Shown in pieces: positions 53,027 to 61,690 of a DNA stretch of 64,000 bases. Within the stretch, counting starts at the first letter, position 1. Each line of letters starts with the position of its first letter. A program made the translations under genes and the position numbers. This stretch comes from CAZGMN01 sp964645765 (lineage in GTDB: Bacteria; Acidobacteriota; Aminicenantia; Aminicenantales; Aminicenantaceae), in contig CAZYBE010000003.1 in assembly GCA_964645765.1 (NCBI GenBank), positions 53,377-117,376 on the forward strand. The letters run 5' to 3'. The notes under the pieces are model-generated. The model had not been told where the DNA came from. It ran no database searches and was given only the letters and a program-made list of their open reading frames with translations.

Positions 53027-53920
53027 ATGAAGAACAAATGCAAGCTTTTCTTTTTATCCATCATTGTCCTTTATCTTTTCATTTTTATTAATGCCCAACA
53101 GCAACAGCCAACCCAAGCCAAACCAACGCCTCCGCCGATTACAGTCAGCCAGGTCAGAGCTGATATCTATGAAGTCAAAGGCGGAAGCGGTGCAAATTGC
53201 GGATTCTTCATAGGCGAAAAGGAGGTCATGGTCATTGATGCCAAAATGGATGCAGATTCAGCCAAACAGATGATTGCAGAAATAAAAAAATTGACGCCAA
53301 AGCCCATAAAATACGTCCTCATCACCCATAGCGACGGAGACCATGTCAACGGCCTGACCGGGTTTTCCCAGGATGTAGCAATTATTGCCCATCAGCAGAC
53401 AAGAAAGGATATGGATGAAGCCTTCAAAGAGCCGCAGCAAAGATTCTACCTTCCCAGTCTGACCTTCTCTGAAAAATTGAAAATATATTCCGGGAGCAAG
53501 GTGATTAAGCTTCTTTATTTTGGCCCTGCCCACACAAGCGGCGATGTCGTCGTCTATTTTCCGGATGAGAAGGTTGCCTTTATCGGAGACCTTTTCTTTC
53601 GCGGCAGAGACCCGCTCGTTCATCGCCAGAAAAATGGAAGCTCCTTTGGGTTGGTCAACGTCTTAAAAGAAATCTTGAAGCTCGACGCCGATACCTTTCT
53701 CAATGGCCATAGCGACCCTGCCAGCAAAGCTGACATCGAGGGCCTTATAAAATCCATCGAAGAAAAGCAGTCAAAGATAAGGGCCCTCATCCAAGAAGGA
53801 AAATCCCTGGATGAGATCAAGAAAGTTTTTAATGTCGAGGACCGGCCAACTCAGCCAGGAGGACGCCGCTGGATGAGCCTGGTCGAGGTGATGTATCTCG
53901 AATTGACAGAGAAAAAATAG
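53027..53920 (+). CDS. Secreted metallo-beta-lactamase-fold hydrolase
   Basis: 297 aa with an N-terminal signal/membrane segment (residues 1-24) and a Gln/Pro linker. MBL motifs: THSDGDHVNG (first motif, H-x-D-x-D-H where the usual form is H-x-H-x-D-H), GPAHTSGDVVVYF, AFIGDLFF and NGHSDPA. The second metal-ligand His of motif one is replaced by Asp; other ligands are present. Likely a periplasmic hydrolase of unknown substrate. A 9-bp inverted repeat (AGAGTATAG/CTATACTCT, 53919-53976) follows the stop. Confidence 0.87.
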   Translation: MKNKCKLFFLSIIVLYLFIFINAQQQQPTQAKPTPPPITVSQVRADIYEVKGGSGANCGFFIGEKEVMVIDAKMDADSAKQMIAEIKKLTPKPIKYVLITHSDGDHVNGLTGFSQDVAIIAHQQTRKDMDEAFKEPQQRFYLPSLTFSEKLKIYSGSKVIKLLYFGPAHTSGDVVVYFPDEKVAFIGDLFFRGRDPLVHRQKNGSSFGLVNVLKEILKLDADTFLNGHSDPASKADIEGLIKSIEEKQSKIRALIQEGKSLDEIKKVFNVEDRPTQPGGRRWMSLVEVMYLELTEKK

Positions 53921-54060
53921 AGTATAGGCTTTGCTCTCGCTTTAAATCTGCCTTAATCGCAGTCTTTCTATACTCTTGAATCGAGATTGATAGCTCTCTC
54001 TTCCTTGATAAAATTAGAGCAGAATAAGAAAGAATTAAGATTGCAAGCTAAGACCTTAAG

Positions 54061-54480
54061 TTAAGTTTTGAGGCTAAAGTGTTGAGTTTTAAGGTCTGGA
54101 TAAGTAGACGCAATCATTTCAAAATGTCTGTCTTGGTGAAGAAGCAACAAATTATTTTCAATAGCAATGGTTGCAATCATCAGGTCTACAGTTGGCACAG
54201 TGAGTCCTTTTCTTCTCAATGAAAAAGCAAGTTCATAAGCCCTCTCCCAAATCGATTTCGTGATGGAAAAGACATCAAGGCTTTCCAATCTGATCCTAAG
54301 AGCATCTTGTTCCTCTTTAGTCCGACAGCCTTGAACGAGCTCCAGGATGATAATTGGAGAGGTTGAAGCCAAATCAGCCCTAACCGTTTTTTTTAGGAAC
54401 TCTTTTAACTTTAGATTTCCACCTTTCTTAAAGCTCAAAATCCAAGCTGAGGTATCCACTAAAACCTTTTCATGGTTCAT
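54061..54480 (-). CDS. vapC: VapC-family PIN-domain toxin
   Basis: 139 aa. PIN nuclease with first acidic residue in VLVDTSAWILSF (D9), a Glu in the helix ILELVQG, and late acidics in TVDLMIATIAIENN and HQDRHFE. All acidic positions expected for an RNase are present. It probably cleaves tRNA or rRNA when released from its antitoxin. It overlaps vapB by 11 nt. Confidence 0.9.
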   Translation of the reverse strand: MNHEKVLVDTSAWILSFKKGGNLKLKEFLKKTVRADLASTSPIIILELVQGCRTKEEQDALRIRLESLDVFSITKSIWERAYELAFSLRRKGLTVPTVDLMIATIAIENNLLLLHQDRHFEMIASTYPDLKTQHFSLKT

Positions 54481-54676
54481 GGCGCATCTTTTCTAACTTT
54501 TTAATCGTAAGGGCAAACTGCTCATAATTGCCTATGATTTCACTCAATTCCTCCCTATGCTTGGCACGGAGAAACTCTTTCATGGCCTGCTCTATAGCCT
54601 TCTTTTTTGAACGCGCACCGGTAGCTTTCACAACTCTCTCAAGAAGCTGGGCGTCAATATCCAATGTTGTTCTCAT
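54470..54676 (-). CDS. vapB: VapB-type antitoxin (ribbon-helix-helix)
   Basis: 68 aa. N-terminal RHH (MRTTLDIDAQLLERVVKAT, RSKKKAIEQAMKEFL) for DNA binding and dimerisation, C-terminal segment for binding VapC. It is the first gene of the pair, and its upstream region holds three ATGCAT sites. AGGAGAT precedes the ATG. Confidence 0.88.
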   Translation of the reverse strand: MRTTLDIDAQLLERVVKATGARSKKKAIEQAMKEFLRAKHREELSEIIGNYEQFALTIKKLEKMRHEP

Positions 54677-54694
54677 AATTATCTCCTATTTTTT

Positions 54695-54746
54695 ATGCAT
54701 CAATTCTAACAATATAAATGCATAATATCAAATTAATTTTATGCAT
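54695..54746 (-). promoter_or_regulatory. Candidate VapBC operator
   Basis: Three ATGCAT palindromes at 54695-54700, 54718-54723 and 54741-54746, exactly 23 nt apart, in an AT-rich stretch just before vapB. Regular spacing suits cooperative RHH binding and autoregulation. Confidence 0.6.
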
Positions 54747-54802
54747 TAATTTTTCTCAATTTTTCATAATTTACCTCTCTGCAAATCTATCAGCGGGGCT
54801 CC

Positions 54803-56509
54803 CTATCTCTGCCAGTTCTTGTAGGGAATGAGAGGCAGGGTCTTTGTCCCGATGAACCTGGAGAAGGGAAAGAAATTGCCAGCTTCAGGAACGAGCTTGA
54901 AATTCCAGTAGCGGATGAGCCCATACTGGGACTGCGGCTCAAGGAGGCTGGGGATCAGGTTAGCAGCGGGCTGGCCGCAGGAGACATAGAAGTCCCCTTT
55001 CTTGACCAAACTCTGGATTTTCACCTTCTCCACTTCAATCTTTTCTGGCGGAAGGTAATCATATTTTGAAGGGACGACATTGGTGACCTGGTAAAACTCA
55101 ACCTCAAGAGGCAAATCCTTGTCAAACATCTCAACCTGGATGTCATGACGAAGAAGAGTCTCGATAACATCCAGATGCTTAGCAGGGATAACATAGCCCA
55201 AAGGACGGGGAACGCTCAGAGTCGGCTTCACATCTGGGAGCCAATTCTTGATGACATCTTCCGTAACCTTATATTCCGAAGGATAGGGATAAGGACTTAC
55301 ATCCTCGAACTTCAGAAGGTCGCCAGCTTTTTTATCGACTTTAAGAATCCCCCTGATTGGAGATTCCGAGCGTTCGAACCTTTTAAGGATTAGCTGCGGC
55401 TCTTTTTCGTTCCTGACATAGTCCATGCTCAAATGAACCAAATCTTGTTCTGAGAAAACCTTCACCCTCTCCACGAACTTCTCCCTGAGCCCTCTGACGA
55501 GAGAGAGAATTTCTTCGGCGTGAGCGGCAATGCTCTCAGCGAAATATCTAATTCCGAAATACTGCCACCTCGTTCTGTCTCTCAAGCTCTCAAGGTCATG
55601 GCGGGAAGCCCCTTCCTGGATAAAAGAAAGGGTCTCATAGATTCCCAAGCTGTTGCGGCCGTCATTGAGGTCAGTTGTGCTGTAGCGAAGCACCATCTCT
55701 CTGCCTGTTGTCTCCTCAGAAATGTATCTTACCCCTGCGGAAGAGTTGATTCCCATCGGTTGACTGACAAGATATTCAAAAAAAGTGATTCGTCTCTTCT
55801 CCAGCGCTTTTGACACTTCGGTTAATATCTTATTCCTTGAAAATTCCTGAAGACTGGGGTGGATGTTGGCATTGGAGACGCAGCCGATGGAGACCCGGTA
55901 AAAATCATCGCCTTTTTCGTGGACATCGATCGTGACCTCAGGCATCCAGCTCCTGAAGACGCGATGGATAGCTTCGACTTCTGGCGTCTCAAGCTTGACA
56001 TGGTCCCGGTTGAGGTCCAGATCCTGCTCATTGGCCCGTTGGTTGCGCCAGTTGCCAAAAGGATTGGCCTGAGGGATGAGCAAAAAGTTGACTTTTTTGA
56101 GCAGAGGCTTGAGCTCTCCCAGAGCCAGGTCTCTCGCCAGCCAGAGCGCAGCCTCCTTGGCTGACTGCTCATTCCCATGCTGGGCAGCGGTAAGGAGGAA
56201 GGTCGGCTTGCCGCGGTTCAGCTTTTGCGGGCAATCTGCACCCTCTTCGCTGATGATGCAGAGATAGATGTCTTTTGAAGGATAATCTCTCGTCTCCTTT
56301 GTCTGGCCGATGATCTGGACCACGGCCTCTTTGGAGAGATGGGCGAGCCGGCTCAAGAATGAAGCTATCTCTTCATTCTGGCTATATTGCGTGTAGTTTG
56401 TCTCTTCGGCCGGAGTCTTAACAACATCTGCTCCTGAAATAAAGGGAATCAAAGAGACGAAGAAAATAACCGTGATGAATGCTTTGAAGTGTCTTTGATT
56501 TGACATCAT
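54803..56509 (-). CDS. Secreted M14-family zinc carboxypeptidase
   Basis: About 568 aa from paired ATGs (56509/56506) behind AGGAGG. A signal peptide (FITVIFFVSLIPFISG) precedes a zinc-peptidase domain: HxxE ligand pair in AAQHGNEQSAKE, Arg of NQRANEQDLDLNRDH, a further His in DVHEKGDDFYRV, and the Glu of the GASRHDLESLRDRT region. The C-terminal part (about 360-568) is a separate region. M14 peptidases remove C-terminal residues; here it would digest peptides in the periplasm or outside. Not obviously in an operon. Confidence 0.87.
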   Translation of the reverse strand: MMSNQRHFKAFITVIFFVSLIPFISGADVVKTPAEETNYTQYSQNEEIASFLSRLAHLSKEAVVQIIGQTKETRDYPSKDIYLCIISEEGADCPQKLNRGKPTFLLTAAQHGNEQSAKEAALWLARDLALGELKPLLKKVNFLLIPQANPFGNWRNQRANEQDLDLNRDHVKLETPEVEAIHRVFRSWMPEVTIDVHEKGDDFYRVSIGCVSNANIHPSLQEFSRNKILTEVSKALEKRRITFFEYLVSQPMGINSSAGVRYISEETTGREMVLRYSTTDLNDGRNSLGIYETLSFIQEGASRHDLESLRDRTRWQYFGIRYFAESIAAHAEEILSLVRGLREKFVERVKVFSEQDLVHLSMDYVRNEKEPQLILKRFERSESPIRGILKVDKKAGDLLKFEDVSPYPYPSEYKVTEDVIKNWLPDVKPTLSVPRPLGYVIPAKHLDVIETLLRHDIQVEMFDKDLPLEVEFYQVTNVVPSKYDYLPPEKIEVEKVKIQSLVKKGDFYVSCGQPAANLIPSLLEPQSQYGLIRYWNFKLVPEAGNFFPFSRFIGTKTLPLIPYKNWQR

Positions 56510-56551
56510 AAACCTCCTTTTTTTCCGTGGCGAAAAAAGAAGCAATGGCTC

Positions 56552-56580
56552 AGGCTCGGCGTCTCGAAAACACCAAGCCT
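56552..56580. repeat. Small palindrome upstream of the M14 gene
   Basis: AGGCTCGGCGT pairs imperfectly with ACACCAAGCCT around TCGAAA. The core TCGAAAACAC matches the hairpin at 3510-3548; the preceding AATGGCTCAGGC matches element A. No T-tract. Confidence 0.6.
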
Positions 56581-56630
56581 AAACTATTGATATCATAGAT
56601 GCGTGCATGGTTCTTTGAATCACTCGAACA

Positions 56631-57866
56631 TTATCGCTGTTCATTCTTCTTCTCTGGAGGCTGGAACTTCAAGATGACATCTATCTGCTGGGCATTACGA
56701 AGAAAGCTAAATTTGACCTCATCATTCCATTTGAATCTGGCTAAATAAATTCTCAGCTCATTGATATCCAAAAACCTTTGTTCATCGACTGAGAGAATGA
56801 TGTCTCCTTTCTCAAAATTGGCTTTCTCGGCAACTCCTTCCACAGGCTTGCTCTCGATGACAAGATTGTCCAAGCCCTGGAACGTCTTAAGCCTCAACCC
56901 GACCGAGGGAAATGCAGGCATCTCCTCCTCTTTCAGGCCGCAGATATAATCAGCAAGACTGCTTGCGACTTGGACACTGCTCTTGCCTTCAGGAACGACA
57001 ACAGAGATGACGGTTTTAAAAGGGAGACGGCTTTTTTCGTAAGCACGTCGGTTAATTCCCAGATTGTAAAGGAGATGGCCTGAGCCGGCAAGAACGGCCA
57101 TCTTCTGCCCGCTACTTTGCACAGCCTTGAGGGCATTAAAAGCCATGACTTCGTCCCAGGCGGATTGAGCACGGTAAAGGCCTTCAAAAGCCATATCCAG
57201 GCTCGCGCCTTTCATCTGATGCGGAATCTCGGTTTCCTCAAAAATGGAGCGGATAAGGGCTCTATGCTCTTCATGGGAGAGGCCAGGCTGCGGAACAATA
57301 TTTTTCTCGTCATCCGAGAGGGCATCCCAGCCCTGACGCCTAATCTTGGTAATGATCTCGCTCGGAGCATTCAGCGCACACATGGGAATCTTATTGTTTT
57401 TGGCAAATTCGAATATCTTTTCATAAAAGCCGAAATTGTAATTCCAGTTGACATACCAGCGGGATTCCCGGACGAACTCATCTTTATTAAGAAGGGCAAG
57501 CGACCACTTGTTCAAGACTTCTTGAGAAGCTGATGGGAACATCTCCAGGCCGATGGATAGATTTCTGTCTTGTTCGTGCAAAGCTTGAATAATCTGCAGC
57601 TGCAGGTCATGCATGGGAAGGCTGTTGTGAGTTTCACCAACATAAACAAAGCGGCTACTCTTCATCTCCTTGATCATCTTTGAAAAAGGAATGGGTCTCC
57701 CTTCTGCGGTTGAATAAATCATTCCCGGAGAAACATCGATTGTTTTATCTTTTAGCCTTTTATCGCCAATTCGCAGAAGTAGAGTTTTATCTTTCTTGTC
57801 CTGAGCAGCGGCTATGGAAAGCGAAAAAATAATAATCAAAATTGTTGCAATTCTTTTATAGCTCAT
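56631..57866 (-). CDS. ChaN-like (haem-binding) protein with C-terminal PDZ domain
   Basis: About 411 aa from the ATG at 57866 behind AGGTGAG; a GTG at 57878 is also in frame. Signal/membrane segment at residues 3-20. DUF399/ChaN domain (about 45-305): VYVGETHNSLPMHDLQLQI, IGLEMFP, and VLAGSGHLLYNLGI. ChaN is an iron-regulated lipoprotein that binds haem through this fold. A PDZ domain follows (about 320-405: GDIILSVDEQRFLDI), absent from E. coli ChaN. No lipobox is seen. Function in haem or iron handling is inferred. Confidence 0.85.
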   Translation of the reverse strand: MSYKRIATILIIIFSLSIAAAQDKKDKTLLLRIGDKRLKDKTIDVSPGMIYSTAEGRPIPFSKMIKEMKSSRFVYVGETHNSLPMHDLQLQIIQALHEQDRNLSIGLEMFPSASQEVLNKWSLALLNKDEFVRESRWYVNWNYNFGFYEKIFEFAKNNKIPMCALNAPSEIITKIRRQGWDALSDDEKNIVPQPGLSHEEHRALIRSIFEETEIPHQMKGASLDMAFEGLYRAQSAWDEVMAFNALKAVQSSGQKMAVLAGSGHLLYNLGINRRAYEKSRLPFKTVISVVVPEGKSSVQVASSLADYICGLKEEEMPAFPSVGLRLKTFQGLDNLVIESKPVEGVAEKANFEKGDIILSVDEQRFLDINELRIYLARFKWNDEVKFSFLRNAQQIDVILKFQPPEKKNEQR

Positions 57867-57997
57867 TCTTCGTCTCACCTCAGATTTTTCGTAATCATAT
57901 CTCTGAATTTTCTCTTATGTCAATTTCTATTTCCCAAAACCTTCTTATTTACATTTCAGACATAGAAAATTATACTTTTCGAATCGGAATAAAAACG

Positions 57998-59071
57998 ATG
58001 AGCAAGCAAGAGAAAGAAACAAAGAAAACAATCCGCACTTTTGCCATCGCTTCCTTCCTCAACGACCTCGGCTCTGATGTCATCTATCCCATCTGGCCCC
58101 TTTTTGTGACCACGATTCTAAAAGCAAACATGGCTGCTCTTGGCCTCTTGGACGGCCTCGGAGAAGCCTTGGTCTCCCTTTCCCAGGCTGCCTCAGGATA
58201 CATCTCAGACAGAATTAAGAAGCGCAAGGTCTTCATCTGGACAGGCTATCTTTTTGGTGCTTTCTCTAGATGGGGTTACTCCATCTCTTCCATCTGGACC
58301 CATCTTATCCTTTTTAGAATCATGGATCGAATGGGAAAAATGAGAGGCGCGCCTCGCGATGCGCTGGTCGCCGATATTTCGAGTGACGAAAACAGGGGAA
58401 AACACTTCGGCCTGCTCAGAGCCATGGATAACCTGGGCGCTGTCTTCGGTATCCTCATCTGCATCGCTTTCTTCCAGCTCCTTGGATACAGGCTGCTCTT
58501 TGCTTTGGCAGCCATCCCCTCTGTTATCGGCGCCATCCTCATCCTTTCCTTAATCAAGGAAAGAAAGGCTGCGGAAATCAAGATCTACAAAGGAATCGCC
58601 CTCAAAGACCTTGATAAAAATTTCCTTCTCTTTCTTGCTTTGAGCTCGTTCTATGCCCTGGGCGCTTTCAGTTATTCTTTTCTTCTGATCTACGCCAGTA
58701 AATTTGGCTTTAAGCTTGGCTTTGTTCCTGTCCTCTATTTAATCTTCACCGCATTCGCTTCCTTGTCTTCTTACCCTTTCGGAAGACTATCGGACAAAAT
58801 CGGAAGAAAACCGGTTTTGCTCCTCTCCTATTTTTTCTGGATAGCCGTTTGCCTGGTCATCATTTCTCATCCCAACAGGATGCTTATCTTCTTTATCTTC
58901 ATCCTTTATGGTCTCCATAAAGGAGCCTTAGAGCCTGTGCAAAAAACATTTGTCTCCGAGCTTGCACCGCCCGAGTTTCGAGCGAGCTGCCTGGGCGGAT
59001 TCCAGATGGTCATCGGCTTCTGTGCCCTCCCCGCCTCCCTCATTGCCGGCGTTCTCTGGGATACTCTCGGC
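57998..59071 (+). CDS. MFS transporter, 3' end lost in the gap
   Basis: About 358 aa before the run of N. Eleven membrane segments remain, with SFLNDLGSDVIYPIWPLFV at the N-terminus, YISDRIKKRK (motif A), GAPRDALVADISSDENRGKHFGLLRAMD in the middle, and GRLSDKIGRKPVLL in the second half. It fits the DHA1-like MFS family; substrate unknown. The ATG at 57998 is chosen; a TTG start at 57842 would add 52 atypical residues. The last helix and stop lie in the gap; the in-frame bases after the gap are antisense to the histidine kinase and not part of it. Confidence 0.88.
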
Positions 59072-59171
59072 NNNNNNNNNNNNNNNNNNNNNNNNNNNNN
59101 NNNNNNNNNNNNNNNNNNNNNNNNNNNNNNNNNNNNNNNNNNNNNNNNNNNNNNNNNNNNNNNNNNNNNNN
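59072..59171. other. Assembly gap (100 N)
   Basis: Exactly 100 N join two contigs; such a run is commonly a placeholder, so the real distance is unknown. Confidence 0.99.
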
Positions 59172-59186
59172 ATGCAAAGGGAATCT

Positions 59187-60341
59187 TCAGCCACGCTGCA
59201 GAGAAGATTCCTGGATTGGAATGGTGAAGTAGAAGGTGGACCCTCGGCCAGGCCTGGATTTAACCCATATTTTTCCGTCGTGGTTCTCGATCACCTTCTT
59301 GGCGATGGAGAGCCCGATGCCTGTGCCCTCCTTCGAGACTCCAGAGCCTCGATAGAATACATTAAAAATTTTCTCATGGTCTTCTCTCTTGATGCCCATG
59401 CCATTGTCCTTGACCCAGAATAGGTAATGGTCTTTATTCTTGCTCCAGTCAATCTCGATCTTGGGATGGCTCTGGGAGCCCATGTACTTGATGGCATTAT
59501 CGAGCAGGTTGTTAAAGACCTGTTGCATGCCGGTCTTATCGCAGTAAATGGTTGGAAACTCAGAAGGTTGTTTGAGCTCAATATGCTTTTTTATAATAAA
59601 GGATTCAAGGCTTTTTAAAGAAAGGCCTAAGATAGATTTGACCTTTGTTTCTTTAAATTCCCCTGCTTTCTTACCGGCCCTGGAAAGCCCTAAAAGGTCT
59701 GAGACCAGCCTCTCCAACCACTGGCTGGCACTGGAGATTCTTCTGATGTAGGGAACCATGCTTCTGTCCATCTTGTCGCCGTACTTTCTGTACAACATCT
59801 CAGAGAGCCCCTGGATTGTTATCAGTGGCTCCCTGAGGTCATGGGAGACCGTGTAGGTGTAATCGTCGAGTTCCTTGTTCTTCCGCTTCAGCTCTTCCAA
59901 GGCTTGGATGAGTTCTTTCTCAATCTTCTTGCGGTCGGTGATATCTCTCATCAAGCCCTGAGCGGCGATGATTTTCCTTCCTTTTCTTATGGCAGCTACG
60001 CTGATTTCCATAGGAACTTTCTTCCCCCGGCTATCCAACTGGTTTATCTCAAAATTCTTGATGGCTTTCCCGGATAGAATGCTTTTTAAAGCCTTCAGAG
60101 CTTTGGGGATTTCAGCATTAGGAGTCGTTTTTTTCAAATGCTTTCCTATAAGGTCTTCAGGCTTATACCCAAAGATTTTTTCGACGTTTGGACTTACGTA
60201 TTTGATAACCCCTGACGGCGAAAACTGAAAAATCACGTCGTTGACATTTTCTATGATGACCTTAAGCCTCTCCAAACTCATCCTGAGGTCATCGGCAACG
60301 ATTTTTTCATCCTCGACAATCAAAATACGTTTTTTGCTCAT
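59187..60341 (-). CDS. PAS histidine kinase with vestigial receiver start
   Basis: 384 aa. Residues 1-26 (KRILIVEDEKIVADDLR) look like the first strand and helix of a response-regulator receiver, but the rest, including the phosphoacceptor Asp and Lys, is missing. PAS domain at about 27-140 (VIFQFSPSGVIKYVSPN). HisKA has H167 in TVSHDLREPL. HATPase_c has N-box NNLLDNAIKY, DNGMGI and GTGIGLSIAKK. Cytoplasmic, no membrane segment. It follows the RR and HD-like genes by 54 nt and is likely in the same operon. Confidence 0.92.
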   Translation of the reverse strand: MSKKRILIVEDEKIVADDLRMSLERLKVIIENVNDVIFQFSPSGVIKYVSPNVEKIFGYKPEDLIGKHLKKTTPNAEIPKALKALKSILSGKAIKNFEINQLDSRGKKVPMEISVAAIRKGRKIIAAQGLMRDITDRKKIEKELIQALEELKRKNKELDDYTYTVSHDLREPLITIQGLSEMLYRKYGDKMDRSMVPYIRRISSASQWLERLVSDLLGLSRAGKKAGEFKETKVKSILGLSLKSLESFIIKKHIELKQPSEFPTIYCDKTGMQQVFNNLLDNAIKYMGSQSHPKIEIDWSKNKDHYLFWVKDNGMGIKREDHEKIFNVFYRGSGVSKEGTGIGLSIAKKVIENHDGKIWVKSRPGRGSTFYFTIPIQESSLQRG

Positions 60342-60395
60342 TTTCCATCCGCGAATAAAATTCTAAAAAATTGAAGGCCCATTTAATATCAATCT

Positions 60396-61172
60396 CTAAT
60401 CTTTTATGATCTTCTTTGCCTCTTCATCAGTCAGAGGCCTGGCGATATAAATCATGCTTTTCTGGGAAAGGTCAACTGTCTTTGCTTCGCCGAGGTATCG
60501 GCCTTTCCAATCTACAAAAATTTTAACTATCGGCCGAAGGAGCATTCCCTTGTTTGTCTTGACGACCCTGCCTATCTCCTTGGTCGAAAGCTGAACCCAT
60601 GTCCCTCGTGGATAAAGGCTCAATTCTTCTAAAAGAATTTTTATAATACGCTTATCAAAATATTTATCAGTTTCAATAATCGTCTTTAAAGTCTCATCAG
60701 GCATCATGGTATGCCTATAGACCGGCGGATGGGTCAAGGCATCGTAAACATCCGCCAGCTTGAAAATATCCTCCATATCTTTGTCTTGCCTTGTTCCCTT
60801 ATTAAGTCCTTCAGCAAATCCCATATCCTTTCCAGCATGAATCAAACATATAAACCCCAGGTCATTGAGACGCGCCTTAGCGAAGTTTAACCTCATTCCG
60901 ATTCTCATCCCTATCAAGCAGACGTTCAAAGAGTGGGCGAAAATATAATCTTTATCAAATATTTTGCTGGTGTAGAGCAGCAGGGACTCCTCAGCTAGAG
61001 ACAATTTTTCTATGATGAAATCGATCAATTCGTACAGGACTTGTCTGACTAAAGTTGTATCCTTCCTGCCCGCGAGCTCCTTCAGACTCTCCAGCAGCCC
61101 ATCGTAAGCATTTTCTATCTCTGCTGCATCGCTTTCAGAAATGTAGAGTTTATGGTCTTCCTCATCTTTCAT
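60396..61172 (-). CDS. Degenerate HD-GYP-like protein
   Basis: 258 aa. Segment DKDYIFAHSLNVCLIGMRIG matches the start of HD-GYP domains, then LIHAGKDMGF replaces the usual HDIGK (metal Asp lost), and the HHExxxGxGYP core is missing. After that come ADVYDALTHPPVYRHTMMPDE and WVQLSTKEIGRVVKTN with RPIVKIF, typical of HD-GYP C-termini. It is thus unlikely to hydrolyse c-di-GMP and may instead bind or regulate. It overlaps the RR gene by 4 nt (ATGA). Confidence 0.8.
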   Translation of the reverse strand: MKDEEDHKLYISESDAAEIENAYDGLLESLKELAGRKDTTLVRQVLYELIDFIIEKLSLAEESLLLYTSKIFDKDYIFAHSLNVCLIGMRIGMRLNFAKARLNDLGFICLIHAGKDMGFAEGLNKGTRQDKDMEDIFKLADVYDALTHPPVYRHTMMPDETLKTIIETDKYFDKRIIKILLEELSLYPRGTWVQLSTKEIGRVVKTNKGMLLRPIVKIFVDWKGRYLGEAKTVDLSQKSMIYIARPLTDEEAKKIIKD

Positions 61173-61543
61173 CTATTCAAAACCCTTTCAATTTTTTCCA
61201 ATAAGTCTTCCATTTGGGCAGTTTTCCGGCAAAAATCGGCAACACCCAGATTCCGGGCCACGATCTCATCCTCCCCTTCTTTAACCGCGGTGCACATAAT
61301 AATCGGAATGGACCTCGTTTCGTCGCTGCTCTTCATTTTTAAAATGGTAGCGAGGCCGTCTAATTCAGGCATCATGATGTCCAGAATGATAATATCCGGA
61401 GACAACTTTTTTGCCCGCTCAATTCCTTCTTTTCCACTTTTTGCAGTAAAAACTTTATATTTGGCGTCGGAAAGGATGTTTTCCAGTAGAAAAAGCATAT
61501 TCTCATCATCATCGATAACTAAAACCTTGTTCTTTTTCCCCAA
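61169..61543 (-). CDS. Single-domain response regulator
   Basis: 124 aa receiver domain only. Acidic pair D11-D12, phosphoacceptor D55 (IILDIMMPELDG), T85 and K107. The Pro after Lys is replaced by Thr, a minor change. It lacks an output domain and is likely phosphorylated by the kinase at 59187-60341, then acts by protein contact, perhaps with the overlapping HD-like protein. Confidence 0.92.
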   Translation of the reverse strand: MGKKNKVLVIDDDENMLFLLENILSDAKYKVFTAKSGKEGIERAKKLSPDIIILDIMMPELDGLATILKMKSSDETRSIPIIMCTAVKEGEDEIVARNLGVADFCRKTAQMEDLLEKIERVLNR

Positions 61544-61690
61544 GACAATCTCTTTTTGTGTCTAATTATAAATCATAACCGATAGTATCTTCAAGCCAGA
61601 TTATTTTCAGAGAGCAATTGTCATAATTTTAAAAGCAAGATGACGTATTTTTTTCCGTCTGCCAGAGGCGTAAATAAAAACTCTTTCTGA

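Noticed and set aside
53919..53976. Terminator after the MBL gene
   Set aside because: The 9-bp arms enclose 40 nt and no T-tract follows; too weak to call.
54061..54676. Defence island around VapBC
   Set aside because: Neighbours are metabolic and peptidase genes; no other defence gene or mobility gene is close.
58950..59423. Frame running through the N gap into the kinase region
   Set aside because: Created by the gap; downstream bases are antisense to the histidine kinase.
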